Assembly (NCBI GenBank): GCA_036262075.1
Contig: DATAJO010000019.1
Coordinates: forward strand, 1 to 47,271
From: JACDBZ01 sp036262075
GTDB lineage: Bacteria; Chloroflexota; Limnocylindria; QHBO01
DNA: 47,271 nucleotides
Reading direction: 5' to 3'
A program made the position numbers and the translations under genes. Below are positions 1 to 8,441 of the stretch, one piece after another (position 1 is the first letter of the stretch; each line of letters begins with the position of its first letter). Below the pieces are notes generated by a model, which was not told where the DNA came from, ran no database searches, and worked only from the letters and a program-made list of their open reading frames with translations.

Positions 1-1917
1 CGTGCCGGACAGGGTTACGTCTGAAGCGGTGAAGCCGCTGACCGGCTCGCTGAAGACGACCGTGAAGTTGATCGGGCTGGCGTTGGTCGGATCAGCCTGG
101 CCGCTGGCCTGGTTGATGGTGACCGTGGGCGCGGTGGTGTCCGCGGCGGTGATGGTCAGGGTGCCAGCAACGGACCTCGCAGCCAGGCTCCCGCCCACAT
201 CAGCCCCGTCAATCACAACTGTGAAGTTGACCACTTGCGGGGCCGTTCCGGACGCGACGCTGAGCTGCAGATTCGCAAGTTTCGGGTTGCCCGATCCACT
301 GATGCCGGTCGGAGTGAACGAAGGCGTGACCCCGGCCGGCAGTCCGGAAATGGCAAACGTGCCCGTGCAATTTCCGTTGCTGTTCTTGTTGACCGTGACT
401 GCGACCGTCGTCGTGTCGCCGTCGGCAACCGAAGACGAGACCGGAGAAAGCGCCACCGACGTCACCGTGCAGGCGGCTGTGACATACGGGCCGACGAGGG
501 GTCCGCCGTCGCCGACAGGGGCGACGCCTGACGGCTGGATCTCGTCGAGGGACGCATCGGCGATGGCGCGCGCGAGATTGAGGCGGCCGTTCCCGACCTG
601 CGTGCCGGCGAGCGGATCGGCGGTGGCGGCGAGGCGGTTGACGACGACGCCGTTCGACAGCTGCGGCTCGTTGGCGCGCAGCAGGGCAGCGGCGCCCGCA
701 ACGAGGGCCGCGCTGGCCGACGTGCCGGAGACCTCCTCCACCGAGCTGCCGGCGGAGGTGGTGGCGATGCGGAGCCCGGGGGCCGCCAGGAACGCGGAGC
801 CGGTGTTCGACATCGCGCTGATGAGGTCGGTCGCATCGGTCCCGGCCACGCCGATGACGCCGCGGTCGCCGGCCGGGAAGGTCGGCGTGCTCGAGCCGTC
901 GTTGCCGGTGGCGGCGACGAGGACCGCGCCCGACGCCCAGGCGTAGTCGATGGCGGCCTGGAGGGCCGGCGAGTAGCCCGGGTTGCTGAAGGCCATGAGG
1001 ATGACGTCGGCGCCCGCATCGGCCGCGTGAACGACGCCCTCGATGATGTCGCTGTCCTGTCCGAGGCCATCGGCTCCGAGGACGGTGACCGGCAGGACCG
1101 ATACGCCGGCGTACGCCGTGCCGGCCACGCCGATGCCGTTGTCCGTCTCGGCGGCCACGATGCCCGCCATCCAGGTGCCGTGGCCATTCGGGTCGGTCAG
1201 CGGATCGGCACCGTCGACGGCCGAGTAGCCCGGCAGGACGACGCCGTCGAGATCGGGGTGCGTGGCATCCACGCCGGTGTCGAGGACCGCCACGGTGGCG
1301 GTGCCGCCGATGGACACCGAGCCGAACACCGCCGTCCAGCCGATCTGCTCGAGCGCCCACTGCTCGCCGAACGACGGATCGCCCGGCGCCGCGTCCACGG
1401 CGCGCGTGCGGTCGAGGTCGACGCGAAGGACCTGGTCATGGGCGAGGAGGGCATCGACCTGCGCGCTCGGCGCGGACTGGCTGAGGAGGACGCTCCGCAT
1501 GCTGAGCTGCGGGATGGCGCCATCGTCGAGGGCGCCGACGGCGTCGAGGATCTCGCGCTGGCGGGCGTCATCGGTGCCGCTGGCGAAGGTCACGAGGTAC
1601 GGTCGGGTCAGATCGTCTGGTCGCGAGGGCGTCTCGGACGGCGGTGCTGCCGGCTCCTCGGAGGGGGTGGCCGTCGGATCGGCCGCGGGCTCGTCCGACG
1701 GCTCGGTCGAGGGCTCGACGGAGGGCTCGGCGGACGGCTCGACGGAGGGCTCGGTGGTCGGCTCCGGGGCAGACTCCGCGGGCGATGGATCGGAGGGGAC
1801 GCTGGGATCCTGGGCCGAGACCGTCACGGGTCCGAACAGGTACGAGACGAAGATGACGATCTGGAGCAGCACGATCGACGTGCGGCCGGCTCCGCGGCGG
1901 GCACCCAACGGAAGCAT
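1..1917 (-). CDS. Secreted subtilisin-like serine protease (S8), 3' end cut by window edge
   Basis: The visible 639 codons begin with an N-terminal signal peptide (basic start, hydrophobic stretch at about 15-35, cut near VSA-QD). A Pro/Ser/Glu-rich repetitive linker (about 40-95) and an I9-like propeptide (about 100-170) follow. The S8 catalytic domain has Asp213 (VAVLDTGVD), His246 (NGHGTWMAGI), oxyanion Asn339 (ATGNDG) and Ser400 (SGTSASAALVAG), so all active-site residues are present. Past residue 470 come Ig-like beta domains, the last of which is truncated by the edge; these usually serve for surface attachment or substrate binding. The ATG is preceded by AGAGGG. It probably degrades extracellular protein, which would fit the peptide ABC transporter at 38-44 kb, but that link is inference. 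Confidence 0.9.
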   Translation of the reverse strand, partial: MLPLGARRGAGRTSIVLLQIVIFVSYLFGPVTVSAQDPSVPSDPSPAESAPEPTTEPSVEPSAEPSVEPSTEPSDEPAADPTATPSEEPAAPPSETPSRPDDLTRPYLVTFASGTDDARQREILDAVGALDDGAIPQLSMRSVLLSQSAPSAQVDALLAHDQVLRVDLDRTRAVDAAPGDPSFGEQWALEQIGWTAVFGSVSIGGTATVAVLDTGVDATHPDLDGVVLPGYSAVDGADPLTDPNGHGTWMAGIVAAETDNGIGVAGTAYAGVSVLPVTVLGADGLGQDSDIIEGVVHAADAGADVILMAFSNPGYSPALQAAIDYAWASGAVLVAATGNDGSSTPTFPAGDRGVIGVAGTDATDLISAMSNTGSAFLAAPGLRIATTSAGSSVEEVSGTSASAALVAGAAALLRANEPQLSNGVVVNRLAATADPLAGTQVGNGRLNLARAIADASLDEIQPSGVAPVGDGGPLVGPYVTAACTVTSVALSPVSSSVADGDTTTVAVTVNKNSNGNCTGTFAISGLPAGVTPSFTPTGISGSGNPKLANLQLSVASGTAPQVVNFTVVIDGADVGGSLAARSVAGTLTITAADTTAPTVTINQASGQADPTNASPINFTVVFSEPVSGFTASDVTLSGT

Positions 1918-2020
1918 GATTCCCTCTAGTTCCCCTCTGTGGACTCGGGCACGCGCACAGGTGCGCGCAATGAATGCCCGCGAACTGTCGGCCAGAAGGG
2001 GTCATTCGGCCATCCGGGAA

Positions 2021-2130
2021 GGTACGGAGCCGAGTACGGAATCGCCGATCCGTACCGTTTCGGCCGTCGGTGCGTGTACGCACCATGGCTCCGGGTACGG
2101 ATCGGGTCGTCCGTACCGACATCCGTATCC
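2021..2130. promoter_or_regulatory. Cluster of TCCGTACC/GGTACGGA repeats, putative operator
   Basis: The gap between the divergent genes at 1917 and 2173 holds several copies of one 8-10 bp word in both orientations: GGTACGGA at 2021, GTACGGA at 2034, GATCCGTACC at 2047, GGTACGGATC at 2094, TCCGTACC at 2110 and the variant TCCGTATCC at 2122. The copies at 2047 and 2094 are exact reverse complements over 10 bp. Between them lies a 6-4-6 inverted repeat with arms GGTGCG and CGCACC (2069-2084). The arrangement looks like multiple sites for one DNA-binding protein. The regulator is unknown. Confidence 0.45.
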
Positions 2131-2160
2131 CCACGGATGCGGCGCGCCCAAGCATGTCGC

Positions 2161-2166
2161 TACGCT
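2161..2166 (+). promoter_or_regulatory. Putative -10 element, leaderless start
   Basis: TACGCT lies 6 nt before the GTG at 2173. This matches the spacing seen before several other genes here, so transcription may start at or beside the start codon. No -35 is recognisable. Confidence 0.35.
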
Positions 2167-2172
2167 CCCCCG

Positions 2173-2652
2173 GTGACGCCGAGCGACCCGGATGGCAGCG
2201 ATGCTGGGGCACCTCCTGCAGCGGCCGATGCGGCGCTGCGCGACGCGACGTCGACGGCCGAGCGAATCGCCGCCGACGAGCGCGAGGCCGATGCGCTGCG
2301 CGAGCGCCTTCGCACGATGGGTCCCACGATCCTCGAGCCCGATGGTGCCCTCGGTCACCACCTGCTCCCGGGGGAGGTGGTCCATGCCTTGCGTCGATCT
2401 GCGATCCTGAGGGGACCCGGATCGGACGACGGCCAGGGCTTCGGAGGGATGTTGGTGTTGACCTCCATCCGCGTCGCACATTTCGGGCAGGTGACCATGA
2501 GCATCCAGCTGGGGAACATCGTCGAATCCGCGGTCGCCGGCGAGCGACTGCTCCTCTCGCTCGGCGATGGCGAGGGGGTCGTGATCGATTGCGCGCGGCC
2601 CCGAACGTTCCGCGCCGAGCTCGCCGACGCGATCAGGAGAGGTCGCCCATGA
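2173..2652 (+). CDS. Uncharacterised protein with PH/GRAM-like C-terminal domain
   Basis: I do not recognise a named family. The 159-aa product has an Ala/Asp-rich start, a charged helical segment (about 25-55) and a beta-rich second half (about 60-155). That half carries the pattern LLPGEVVHALRR...GGMLVLTSIRVAHFG...ILRLSLGDG-type strands and a final helix, which resembles bacterial PH/GRAM-like domains. There is no signal peptide or membrane segment. GTG was chosen as start because upstream codons look non-coding; an in-frame ATG at 2137 would add 12 residues. Its stop overlaps the next start by 4 bp (ATGA), so the two genes are translationally coupled. Confidence 0.6.
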   Translation: MTPSDPDGSDAGAPPAAADAALRDATSTAERIAADEREADALRERLRTMGPTILEPDGALGHHLLPGEVVHALRRSAILRGPGSDDGQGFGGMLVLTSIRVAHFGQVTMSIQLGNIVESAVAGERLLLSLGDGEGVVIDCARPRTFRAELADAIRRGRP

Positions 2653-3131
2653 CGGGAAGCCGCCGGAATCCGCGCGTGCTGCCCGCCGCCGACTCGAACC
2701 AACCCCCCGACGCCGAGCCCACCTCGCGCCTGCGCCGGCGCCCGCTTGCCGCGCCGGAGCCGAGCGAATCGCCGGACGCGACCTCACACGCGGCATCGGC
2801 CGCATCCCGCGCGCGGTCTCGTGCCGAGGCGAACGACCTGTACCTCGCCGCCCGCGACGCCTGGCTGGCGGCGATGAAGGCCGCCAACAGCGGCCGTGCC
2901 GCGGACCTCGCCGCGCTGGCGATCACCCAGGAGGCCTACGAGGCTGCCACGATCGAGCTCGAGCAGTGGGAGTCCGGCGACCGCGTGGCGATCCCGATCG
3001 AGACGAACCGCGAGGCATCGGTCGATGCGGTCGTCGTCCAGGAGCTGGCGTGGCGCAAGGTCCACCAGCACGAGCACGACAGGCAGCCCGGGCTGCTCGG
3101 TCGCCTGGCGCGCCGCCTGCGCGGTCGCTAG
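2649..3131 (+). CDS. Uncharacterised 160-aa protein, coupled to the preceding gene
   Basis: The family is not recognised. The first 60 residues are Pro/Ser/Arg-rich and probably disordered. Residues about 62-110 form an Ala-rich amphipathic helix pair (NDLYLAARDAWLAAMKAANS...). A short segment with VAIPIE and a basic C-terminus (LLGRLARRLRGR) follow. No signal peptide or membrane helix is seen. The start overlaps the preceding stop. The gene converges on the response regulator at 3168, with 36 bp between them and no clear terminator. A partner role with the PH-like protein is suggested only by coupling. Confidence 0.55.
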   Translation: MTGSRRNPRVLPAADSNQPPDAEPTSRLRRRPLAAPEPSESPDATSHAASAASRARSRAEANDLYLAARDAWLAAMKAANSGRAADLAALAITQEAYEAATIELEQWESGDRVAIPIETNREASVDAVVVQELAWRKVHQHEHDRQPGLLGRLARRLRGR

Positions 3132-3167
3132 GCCGCCGCCCCGCAGACGCAGCCCGTCGGATCGCGC

Positions 3168-3815
3168 TCAGCCGTTGCGGTAGCGCTCCGCCGCCTCCGC
3201 GCGGTTCCGCACGCCGAGCTTGCGGAGGACGCTGCTCACGTGGCTCTCGACCGTGCGCGGCGAGATGGCCAGCGACTCGGCGATCTGCCGATCGGTCATC
3301 CCGCTGGCGAGGGCCCGCAGCACGTCGCGCTCGCGCGGGCTGACGAGCGCCTCGAGCCCGCCCTCGGCCTCGGCCGCCCGGCTGCCGCGGGCGAGGTGCT
3401 CGACGACGAGGGCCGCATGACCGCGCGACATCGGCAGATCCCCGTTGCGGATGCCGCGCACGGCGCGCTGCAGGGCCTCACCGCTGAGGTCCTTCGTCAG
3501 GTAGCCGGCGGCGCCGTGACGCACGGCGTCCATGAGGTCGCGACGGTCCGTGGACACGGTGAGCATCACGATGCGCGTGTCCGGCAGGCGCGGCGCGAGC
3601 TCGCGGACCGCCTCGATGCCGCTCAGGCCCGGCAGGTCGATGTCGAGCAGCACGACGTCGGGTCGCAGGGTCGACGCCAGCTCCATCGCCGCCTCGGCCG
3701 TGCTGGCCTCGCCCACGACCTCGATGTCCGGGGCCTGGAGCGCCTGGCGCACCGCCGATCGGACGAGCGCGTGGTCGTCGACGAGGAGCACTCGCAGGGG
3801 CGCGTCAGCCGTCAT
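3168..3815 (-). CDS. NarL/LuxR-type response regulator
   Basis: The product is a 215-aa two-domain regulator. The receiver domain (about 7-125) has the acidic pocket VDDH at 13-14, the phosphoacceptor Asp58 in LLDIDLPG, Thr in VMLTVS and Lys in YLTKDL. The C-terminal GerE/LuxR helix-turn-helix (about 150-213) contains SPRERDVLRALASGMTDRQIAESL and ISPRTVESHVSSVLRKLG. Its start overlaps the end of the sensor kinase gene by 11 bp, so the two form a cognate pair. It is expected to bind DNA as a dimer after phosphorylation. Targets are not evident here. Confidence 0.93.
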   Translation of the reverse strand: MTADAPLRVLLVDDHALVRSAVRQALQAPDIEVVGEASTAEAAMELASTLRPDVVLLDIDLPGLSGIEAVRELAPRLPDTRIVMLTVSTDRRDLMDAVRHGAAGYLTKDLSGEALQRAVRGIRNGDLPMSRGHAALVVEHLARGSRAAEAEGGLEALVSPRERDVLRALASGMTDRQIAESLAISPRTVESHVSSVLRKLGVRNRAEAAERYRNG

Positions 3816-5367
3816 TCCCCTCCCCTTCCGGTCCGCCGCCGGCCCTCGGGATGACGAGCTCGACGCGGGTCCCGTTGTGCGGCTCCGACTCGACCGCCAG
3901 GCGGGCGCCGATGAGCGCCGCGCGCTGGCGCATGCTCTCCAGGCCGAAGCCCGGCGTGACGTCGAGCGGGCGGAAGCCGCGCCCATTGTCGACGATCGCG
4001 ATCCGCAGGTCGACATCCGTGGCGACCTGGACGCGCACGACGGTCGCATCGGCGTGGCGGCGGGCGTTCGTGAGCGCCTCCTGCACGATCCGGAGCACCT
4101 CGGCCTGCACCCGCGGGCCGACCTCGGGCACGGTGCCGTCCACGACGAGCTCGGCGCGCAGCGCGAAACGATCGCCGAAGTCGTCGACGTGGTTGGCGAG
4201 CGCATCGGCCAGGGTGCCGCCGGAGGCGCCCTCGCGCATGGCCGACACGGCGTGCCGGGCCTCGGCCAGCGCCGCGTCGATGGCGCGCTCGACCTCGAGG
4301 CCGAGCGCGTGGGACTCGCCCGCCAGCCCGGCCTGCTGGACGAGGCGGGAGTGCTTGAGCTTGGCGTACCACAGGTCCTGGGCCAGGCCGTCGTGGATCT
4401 CGCGCGCCAGCCGGGCCCGTTCCTCGAGCGCCGCCGTGGCGACCTCGATGTCCGCCAGCCGGCGCAGCTCGACGTTCGCCTCACGCAGGGCGCGCAGGTC
4501 GTCGCGCCGATCGACGACGACGCCGGCGAGGAGGATGGCGTAGAAGCCGAGCCGCAGGAGGTCGCCGGTCGTCACGAGGCCCGCGAACGCCCCCGGATGC
4601 ATGGCGGAATGGACCTGGCTGAAGGCGGCGACGACGAGGCCGCTCGCCATGAGGCCCTCCCCCACCCTGCCGCTCGTCCGGAACGACCGGTAGGCGACGA
4701 CCGCAGCTGCGATGAAGGCCACGCCGATGGCGGCCTGGACGAGCATGAGCAGCGGCGACGAGCCGGGCGGCAGGCCCGCCGTCGGATCGGTACGCAGGGC
4801 ATCCAGCGCGCTCGGCTCGACGATCGGCGGAAGCGCGTCGCCGGCGCCCACGGCCAGGACCGCAATCGCGACAACGCCGGCCGAGGGCACGACGAGGAGG
4901 CTCCACCCGGTGCGCCCGCCGATGCGTCGCGCCAGCGGCAGGCCGCCCGCGACGAGGAGCGCCGCCGCCACGCCGCGGCCCAGCGTGCTGACCAGGACCG
5001 GGGCGCCGCCGGGATCGGCGACCGACGCGCCGACCATCGCCTCGATTCCGGTCAGCAGGACGACGAGGTGCATGCCGTTCAGCGCGGCGAGCACCGCGAA
5101 GGCGGAGGCCCGGAACAGCGCGGCCGGGTCACCGTCGACCCTGCCACGCGCCCAGGCCAGCGCCGCGACCGCCGCGGAGCCGAGGACCGCGGACGTCACG
5201 AGCGCCACGTCGATGCGCTCGTTCCGCGCCGCCGGCACGGCATCCGGCGAGAGCGCGAGGGCGGCGGTGAGGACCGCCAGGCCGCCGGCGAGGATGAGGA
5301 TCAGCCCGTCGACGAGCTGGGTGTCAGGCGGTCGCCCGGAGGGACGAGGTCCGCCTGGCTCGATCAT
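3805..5367 (-). CDS. Membrane sensor histidine kinase (HisKA_3/NarX type)
   Basis: The product is 520 aa. The N-terminal 290 residues hold about eight hydrophobic segments (around 20-40, 52-72, 85-108, 128-148, 156-174, 203-228, 236-255 and 268-285) with no large extracellular domain. This suggests sensing in or near the membrane. A coiled region leads into the HisKA_3 dimerisation motif AREIHDGLAQDLWY, whose His325 is the phosphorylation site. The HATPase domain follows, with the N box QEALTNARRHA, IVDNGRGF and GFGLESMRQRA. The ATG overlaps the stop of the upstream phosphatase gene by 4 bp (ATGA), and the product feeds the adjacent response regulator. The signal is unknown. Confidence 0.92.
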   Translation of the reverse strand: MIEPGGPRPSGRPPDTQLVDGLILILAGGLAVLTAALALSPDAVPAARNERIDVALVTSAVLGSAAVAALAWARGRVDGDPAALFRASAFAVLAALNGMHLVVLLTGIEAMVGASVADPGGAPVLVSTLGRGVAAALLVAGGLPLARRIGGRTGWSLLVVPSAGVVAIAVLAVGAGDALPPIVEPSALDALRTDPTAGLPPGSSPLLMLVQAAIGVAFIAAAVVAYRSFRTSGRVGEGLMASGLVVAAFSQVHSAMHPGAFAGLVTTGDLLRLGFYAILLAGVVVDRRDDLRALREANVELRRLADIEVATAALEERARLAREIHDGLAQDLWYAKLKHSRLVQQAGLAGESHALGLEVERAIDAALAEARHAVSAMREGASGGTLADALANHVDDFGDRFALRAELVVDGTVPEVGPRVQAEVLRIVQEALTNARRHADATVVRVQVATDVDLRIAIVDNGRGFRPLDVTPGFGLESMRQRAALIGARLAVESEPHNGTRVELVIPRAGGGPEGEGNDG

Positions 5368-6161
5368 GGGCGTCGGGCGAGGTGGGCCAGGATCTCGTCG
5401 TGGAGGTGCCCGTTGGTGGTGAGCATCTGCGGGCGCTGCCAGGTCGGGCGGTTCTCGAGGTCCGTCATCCGGCCCCCCGCCTCGGTGACGATGAGGTACG
5501 GCGCGGCCATGTCCCAGGGCGAGACGCCGTACTCGAGCATCATCTCGGCCGATCCCTGTGCGACGAGCATGTGGCCCCAGAAGTCGCCGAAGCCGCGGTC
5601 GCGCCACGCCACGCCGGTGAGCTCGCGCAGCGGCGGACCGAGGCCGGCCTCCTCGAGCCCGCGCAGGGTCGAGAACACGAGCTGCGCGTCCTCGAGGCGC
5701 CGCACGCCGGAGACGTGGATCGGGCGGTCGTCGCCGTGCCAGCGCAGGTACGCGCCGCCGCGGCGGGTCGCGAACCAGCGGCGGCCCATGGCCGGAGCCG
5801 ATGCGACCGCGACCTCGAGCTCGCCGTCGCGCTCGAAGGCGAGGAGCGTGGCGAAGACCTCGATGCCGCGCACGAAATTGTGGGTGGCGTCGATCGGGTC
5901 GACGATCCAGCGCCCGTCGCCGGCATCGGCGCTGATGCCGAACTCCTCGCCCGCCACGGTGTGGCGAGGGTAGGCATCGGCGATCCGCTCGCGGACGAGG
6001 GTCTCGATGCCGGTGTCGGCCTGGGTGACGAGCGTGCGGTCCGGCTTGGCGTCGATCGTCAGCTCGCCGCCGAAATGCCGCAGCGCCAGCGGATCGGTCT
6101 CGTCGAGCAGGGCATGCGCGAAGGACAGGAGGTCGCTCGGGTCATCGGCGGGCACGGGCAT
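5364..6161 (-). CDS. Inositol monophosphatase-family phosphatase (possibly histidinol-phosphatase HisN-like)
   Basis: The product is 265 aa, the usual size for this Mg-dependent, Li-sensitive sugar-phosphatase family. Metal ligands are visible as GEEF (72-73), DPIDATHNFVRG (Asp88, Asp91) and the late WDMAAPYLIVTEAGG motif. The DATHNF form instead of DGTxNF, and the overall size, resemble histidinol-phosphatase members, but substrate specificity cannot be decided by eye. The start lies 8 nt downstream of a -10-like TATCCT and has no strong ribosome-binding site. It is followed with overlap by the sensor kinase gene. The glucosidase stop is 19 bp upstream. Confidence 0.88.
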   Translation of the reverse strand: MPVPADDPSDLLSFAHALLDETDPLALRHFGGELTIDAKPDRTLVTQADTGIETLVRERIADAYPRHTVAGEEFGISADAGDGRWIVDPIDATHNFVRGIEVFATLLAFERDGELEVAVASAPAMGRRWFATRRGGAYLRWHGDDRPIHVSGVRRLEDAQLVFSTLRGLEEAGLGPPLRELTGVAWRDRGFGDFWGHMLVAQGSAEMMLEYGVSPWDMAAPYLIVTEAGGRMTDLENRPTWQRPQMLTTNGHLHDEILAHLARRP

Positions 6162-6169
6162 CGGTTGAG

Positions 6170-6175
6170 AGGATA
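6170..6175 (-). promoter_or_regulatory. Putative -10 element, leaderless start of phosphatase gene
   Basis: TATCCT on the minus strand lies 8 nt before the ATG at 6161, inside the short gap after the glucosidase gene. It would allow the phosphatase/kinase/regulator set to be transcribed separately from the upstream genes. Confidence 0.4.
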
Positions 6176-6180
6176 GCGGG

Positions 6181-8403
6181 CTAGTTGACGACGACGACCG
6201 GCAGGTTGCCGCGGCGGTCGATCACGTCGGCGCCGAGCGTCGAGCCCTGGTTCGTGATCTCGAGGTCGACCGAGCCGTTCCCGACCGCCAGGTTCGCGAT
6301 CCGCACCCGGTCGATGCCGGGGGGCAGCTGGCCGGGACCGACGGTCACCTGCATGTGGAGCGCGTCGACGTCGAGGCCGAGGCACGCCTGGAGCAACATG
6401 AACACCGATCCGGCCGCCCACGACTGCGGCGCGCAGGCCACGGGGTAGCGCGTCGGGCCCTCGCCCGGACGGCGCGGGAAGCCGCAGAACAGCTCGGGCA
6501 GCCGCCGGAGGTCGAACTCCTCGGCCGCGTCGCGCAGGGACGCGAGCAGCGTCGCGGCCGCCTCGTGGTGACCGTAGCGGGCGAGGCCGGCACCGACGAT
6601 GGCGGTGTCGTGCGGCCAGACCGATCCGTTGTGGTAGGACATCGGGTTGAAGCGCCGCTCGGTGGCGGCCAGGGTGCGGATGCCCCAGCCGGTGAACGAG
6701 CGGTCGTCCATGAGCGTCGCTGCGACCCGCGCCGCGCGCGCCGGCAGGGCGATGCCCGTGTACAGCACATGGCCGGCGTTCGAGCCCACGACGCGGCACG
6801 GTCGCTTGTCCCCGTCGAGCGCCATCGCATACGTGCCGAGCTCGTCGTCCCAGAACGCCTCGTCGAAGCGATCGCGGAGCACGGTCGCCCGCTGCGCGCA
6901 GTCCCGGGCGGCCTCCTGCAGCCCCAGCGCCCCGGCCATCTCGGCGGCGCCGCGCCACGCGGCGTACACGTAGGCCTGGATCTCGACCGTCGCGATGGGC
7001 CCGCGGGCGAGCGTGCCGTCGGCGTGCGAGATCGAGTCGTGCGAGTCCTTCCAGCACTGATGGAGCAATCCGTCCGGCGTCATGCGGCCGTACTCCGCGA
7101 AGCCGTCTCCATCGGGGTCCGCATCGGTCGCGATCCAGTGCAGGGCGCGCTCGACGTTCGGCCACAGCTCGCGGACGAGCTCGACGTCGCCGGTCCGGCG
7201 CCAGGTGGCGTGGAGGAGCATGACGAACAGCGCCGGGGCGTCGTGGGAGCCGTAGTAGCGCGCGAACGGGATCTCGCCGGTGGCCGCCATCTCGCCGCGG
7301 CGCATCTCGTGGAGGATCTTGCCGGGCTGCGCATCGGAGCGCGGGTCGTAGTCGTCGGCCTGGGTGGCGGCCAGGAAGCGGAGCACGCCGACCGACAGCT
7401 CGGGCGCGAGCCACAGGGTCTGGAGGCCGGTGATGAGCGCGTCGCGGCCGAACGGGGCGTTGAACCACGGCACCCCGGCATACGGGAACGGCCCGTACTC
7501 GGTCTGGGTCACCATGAGGCGCAGGTCGGCCGCCGATCGGCCCAGGAGGTCGTCGAAGCGCTCGTGGGTCGTCGTGATGACCGGCAGTCCCGAGATCGCA
7601 CGCTCGAGCGAGGCCGATGCGCGCGCGCCCGCCTCGGCGTAGGTCAGCGTCTCGCGCCGCTCCTCCCCGGGCTCACAGGCGATCGCCAGCTCGAGCTCGC
7701 CTGCCGCGCCCGGCTCGAGCACGATCCGCCACTCGGCGCGATCCGCTGTGAGGTCCTCCGGCGCCGGTCGGAATCGAAGGCGTGTGCGACGCAGCAGGCC
7801 GTCCGCCCCACGGTACGACAGCGTGACCTCGCCGCCCTCGCGGTCGACGCGGGGCGGCAGGTGCTCCCCGGCCATGGTGCGGTCGGTGCCCCGCACCTCG
7901 AACAGGTCGGCGAAGTCGGCGCCGAAGCCGAAGGAGAGCGGCAGAATCACCCGCCGGCCACCGTAGTTGCGGGCCGTGACCCGCTCGTAGGCCACGCCGT
8001 CGACGAGGCATTTGCGCCGGGCCAGGTGGACGGTGTTGCCGAGCAGCTCGACCCCGTCCGGCCCGACGAGGTCGGGGTTGGTGAGGTCGACCGCCAGGCG
8101 GCTGTTGTCCGAGCGCGCGGTGGAGCCGAGGAGCAGCGGGCGCTCATCCCCCACCCGCATGACGAGCCGCGACAGGTAGCGCGTGCCCTCGTGGTAGACG
8201 CCCTCCTCGGCCAGGCCGATGGGCCGGATGTCGCCGTGGCGGTCGACGAGCACGAACGTCTCGCCGTGCTTCAAAACCCGGTCGTTCTCGTCGGCCAGCG
8301 GTCCGGTGAGGCGAACGTAGTAGCGGCCGCCATACGACAGCACGTCGTCGACCAGGCCGTCGCCGGACGGCGTCGCGGGCGCAACCACGCGATCAGAGAC
8401 CAT
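6181..8403 (-). CDS. Glycogen debranching enzyme-like amylo-alpha-1,6-glucosidase
   Basis: The product is 740 aa. The N-terminal beta domain (about 20-220; RYYVRLTGPLADENDRV..., HEGTRYLSRL) matches the GDE_N_bis type. The rest is an (alpha/alpha)6 toroid glucosidase, with PWFNAPFGRDALITGLQ, PFARYYGSHDAPALFV, CWKDSHDSISHADG, SNAGHVLYTGIA and MSYHNGSVWPHDTAI blocks typical of bacterial amylo-alpha-1,6-glucosidases. No signal peptide is seen, so it probably acts in the cytoplasm on glycogen or related alpha-glucans. The ATG is preceded by GGGGGA. The gene lies 38 bp downstream of gatB, without a terminator between. No glycogen synthase is in the window. Confidence 0.9.
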   Translation of the reverse strand: MVSDRVVAPATPSGDGLVDDVLSYGGRYYVRLTGPLADENDRVLKHGETFVLVDRHGDIRPIGLAEEGVYHEGTRYLSRLVMRVGDERPLLLGSTARSDNSRLAVDLTNPDLVGPDGVELLGNTVHLARRKCLVDGVAYERVTARNYGGRRVILPLSFGFGADFADLFEVRGTDRTMAGEHLPPRVDREGGEVTLSYRGADGLLRRTRLRFRPAPEDLTADRAEWRIVLEPGAAGELELAIACEPGEERRETLTYAEAGARASASLERAISGLPVITTTHERFDDLLGRSAADLRLMVTQTEYGPFPYAGVPWFNAPFGRDALITGLQTLWLAPELSVGVLRFLAATQADDYDPRSDAQPGKILHEMRRGEMAATGEIPFARYYGSHDAPALFVMLLHATWRRTGDVELVRELWPNVERALHWIATDADPDGDGFAEYGRMTPDGLLHQCWKDSHDSISHADGTLARGPIATVEIQAYVYAAWRGAAEMAGALGLQEAARDCAQRATVLRDRFDEAFWDDELGTYAMALDGDKRPCRVVGSNAGHVLYTGIALPARAARVAATLMDDRSFTGWGIRTLAATERRFNPMSYHNGSVWPHDTAIVGAGLARYGHHEAAATLLASLRDAAEEFDLRRLPELFCGFPRRPGEGPTRYPVACAPQSWAAGSVFMLLQACLGLDVDALHMQVTVGPGQLPPGIDRVRIANLAVGNGSVDLEITNQGSTLGADVIDRRGNLPVVVVN

Positions 8404-8441
8404 TCCCCCATACCTTGCGCCGATTGGCGGGAACGCGCGAG

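Noticed and set aside
3532..5973. Very long plus-strand ORF opposite the sensor kinase and phosphatase genes
   Set aside because: It is an antisense shadow of strongly supported minus-strand genes, as are the long plus-strand frames at 6355-8901, 20852-23818, 24971-27679 and 27646-29841.
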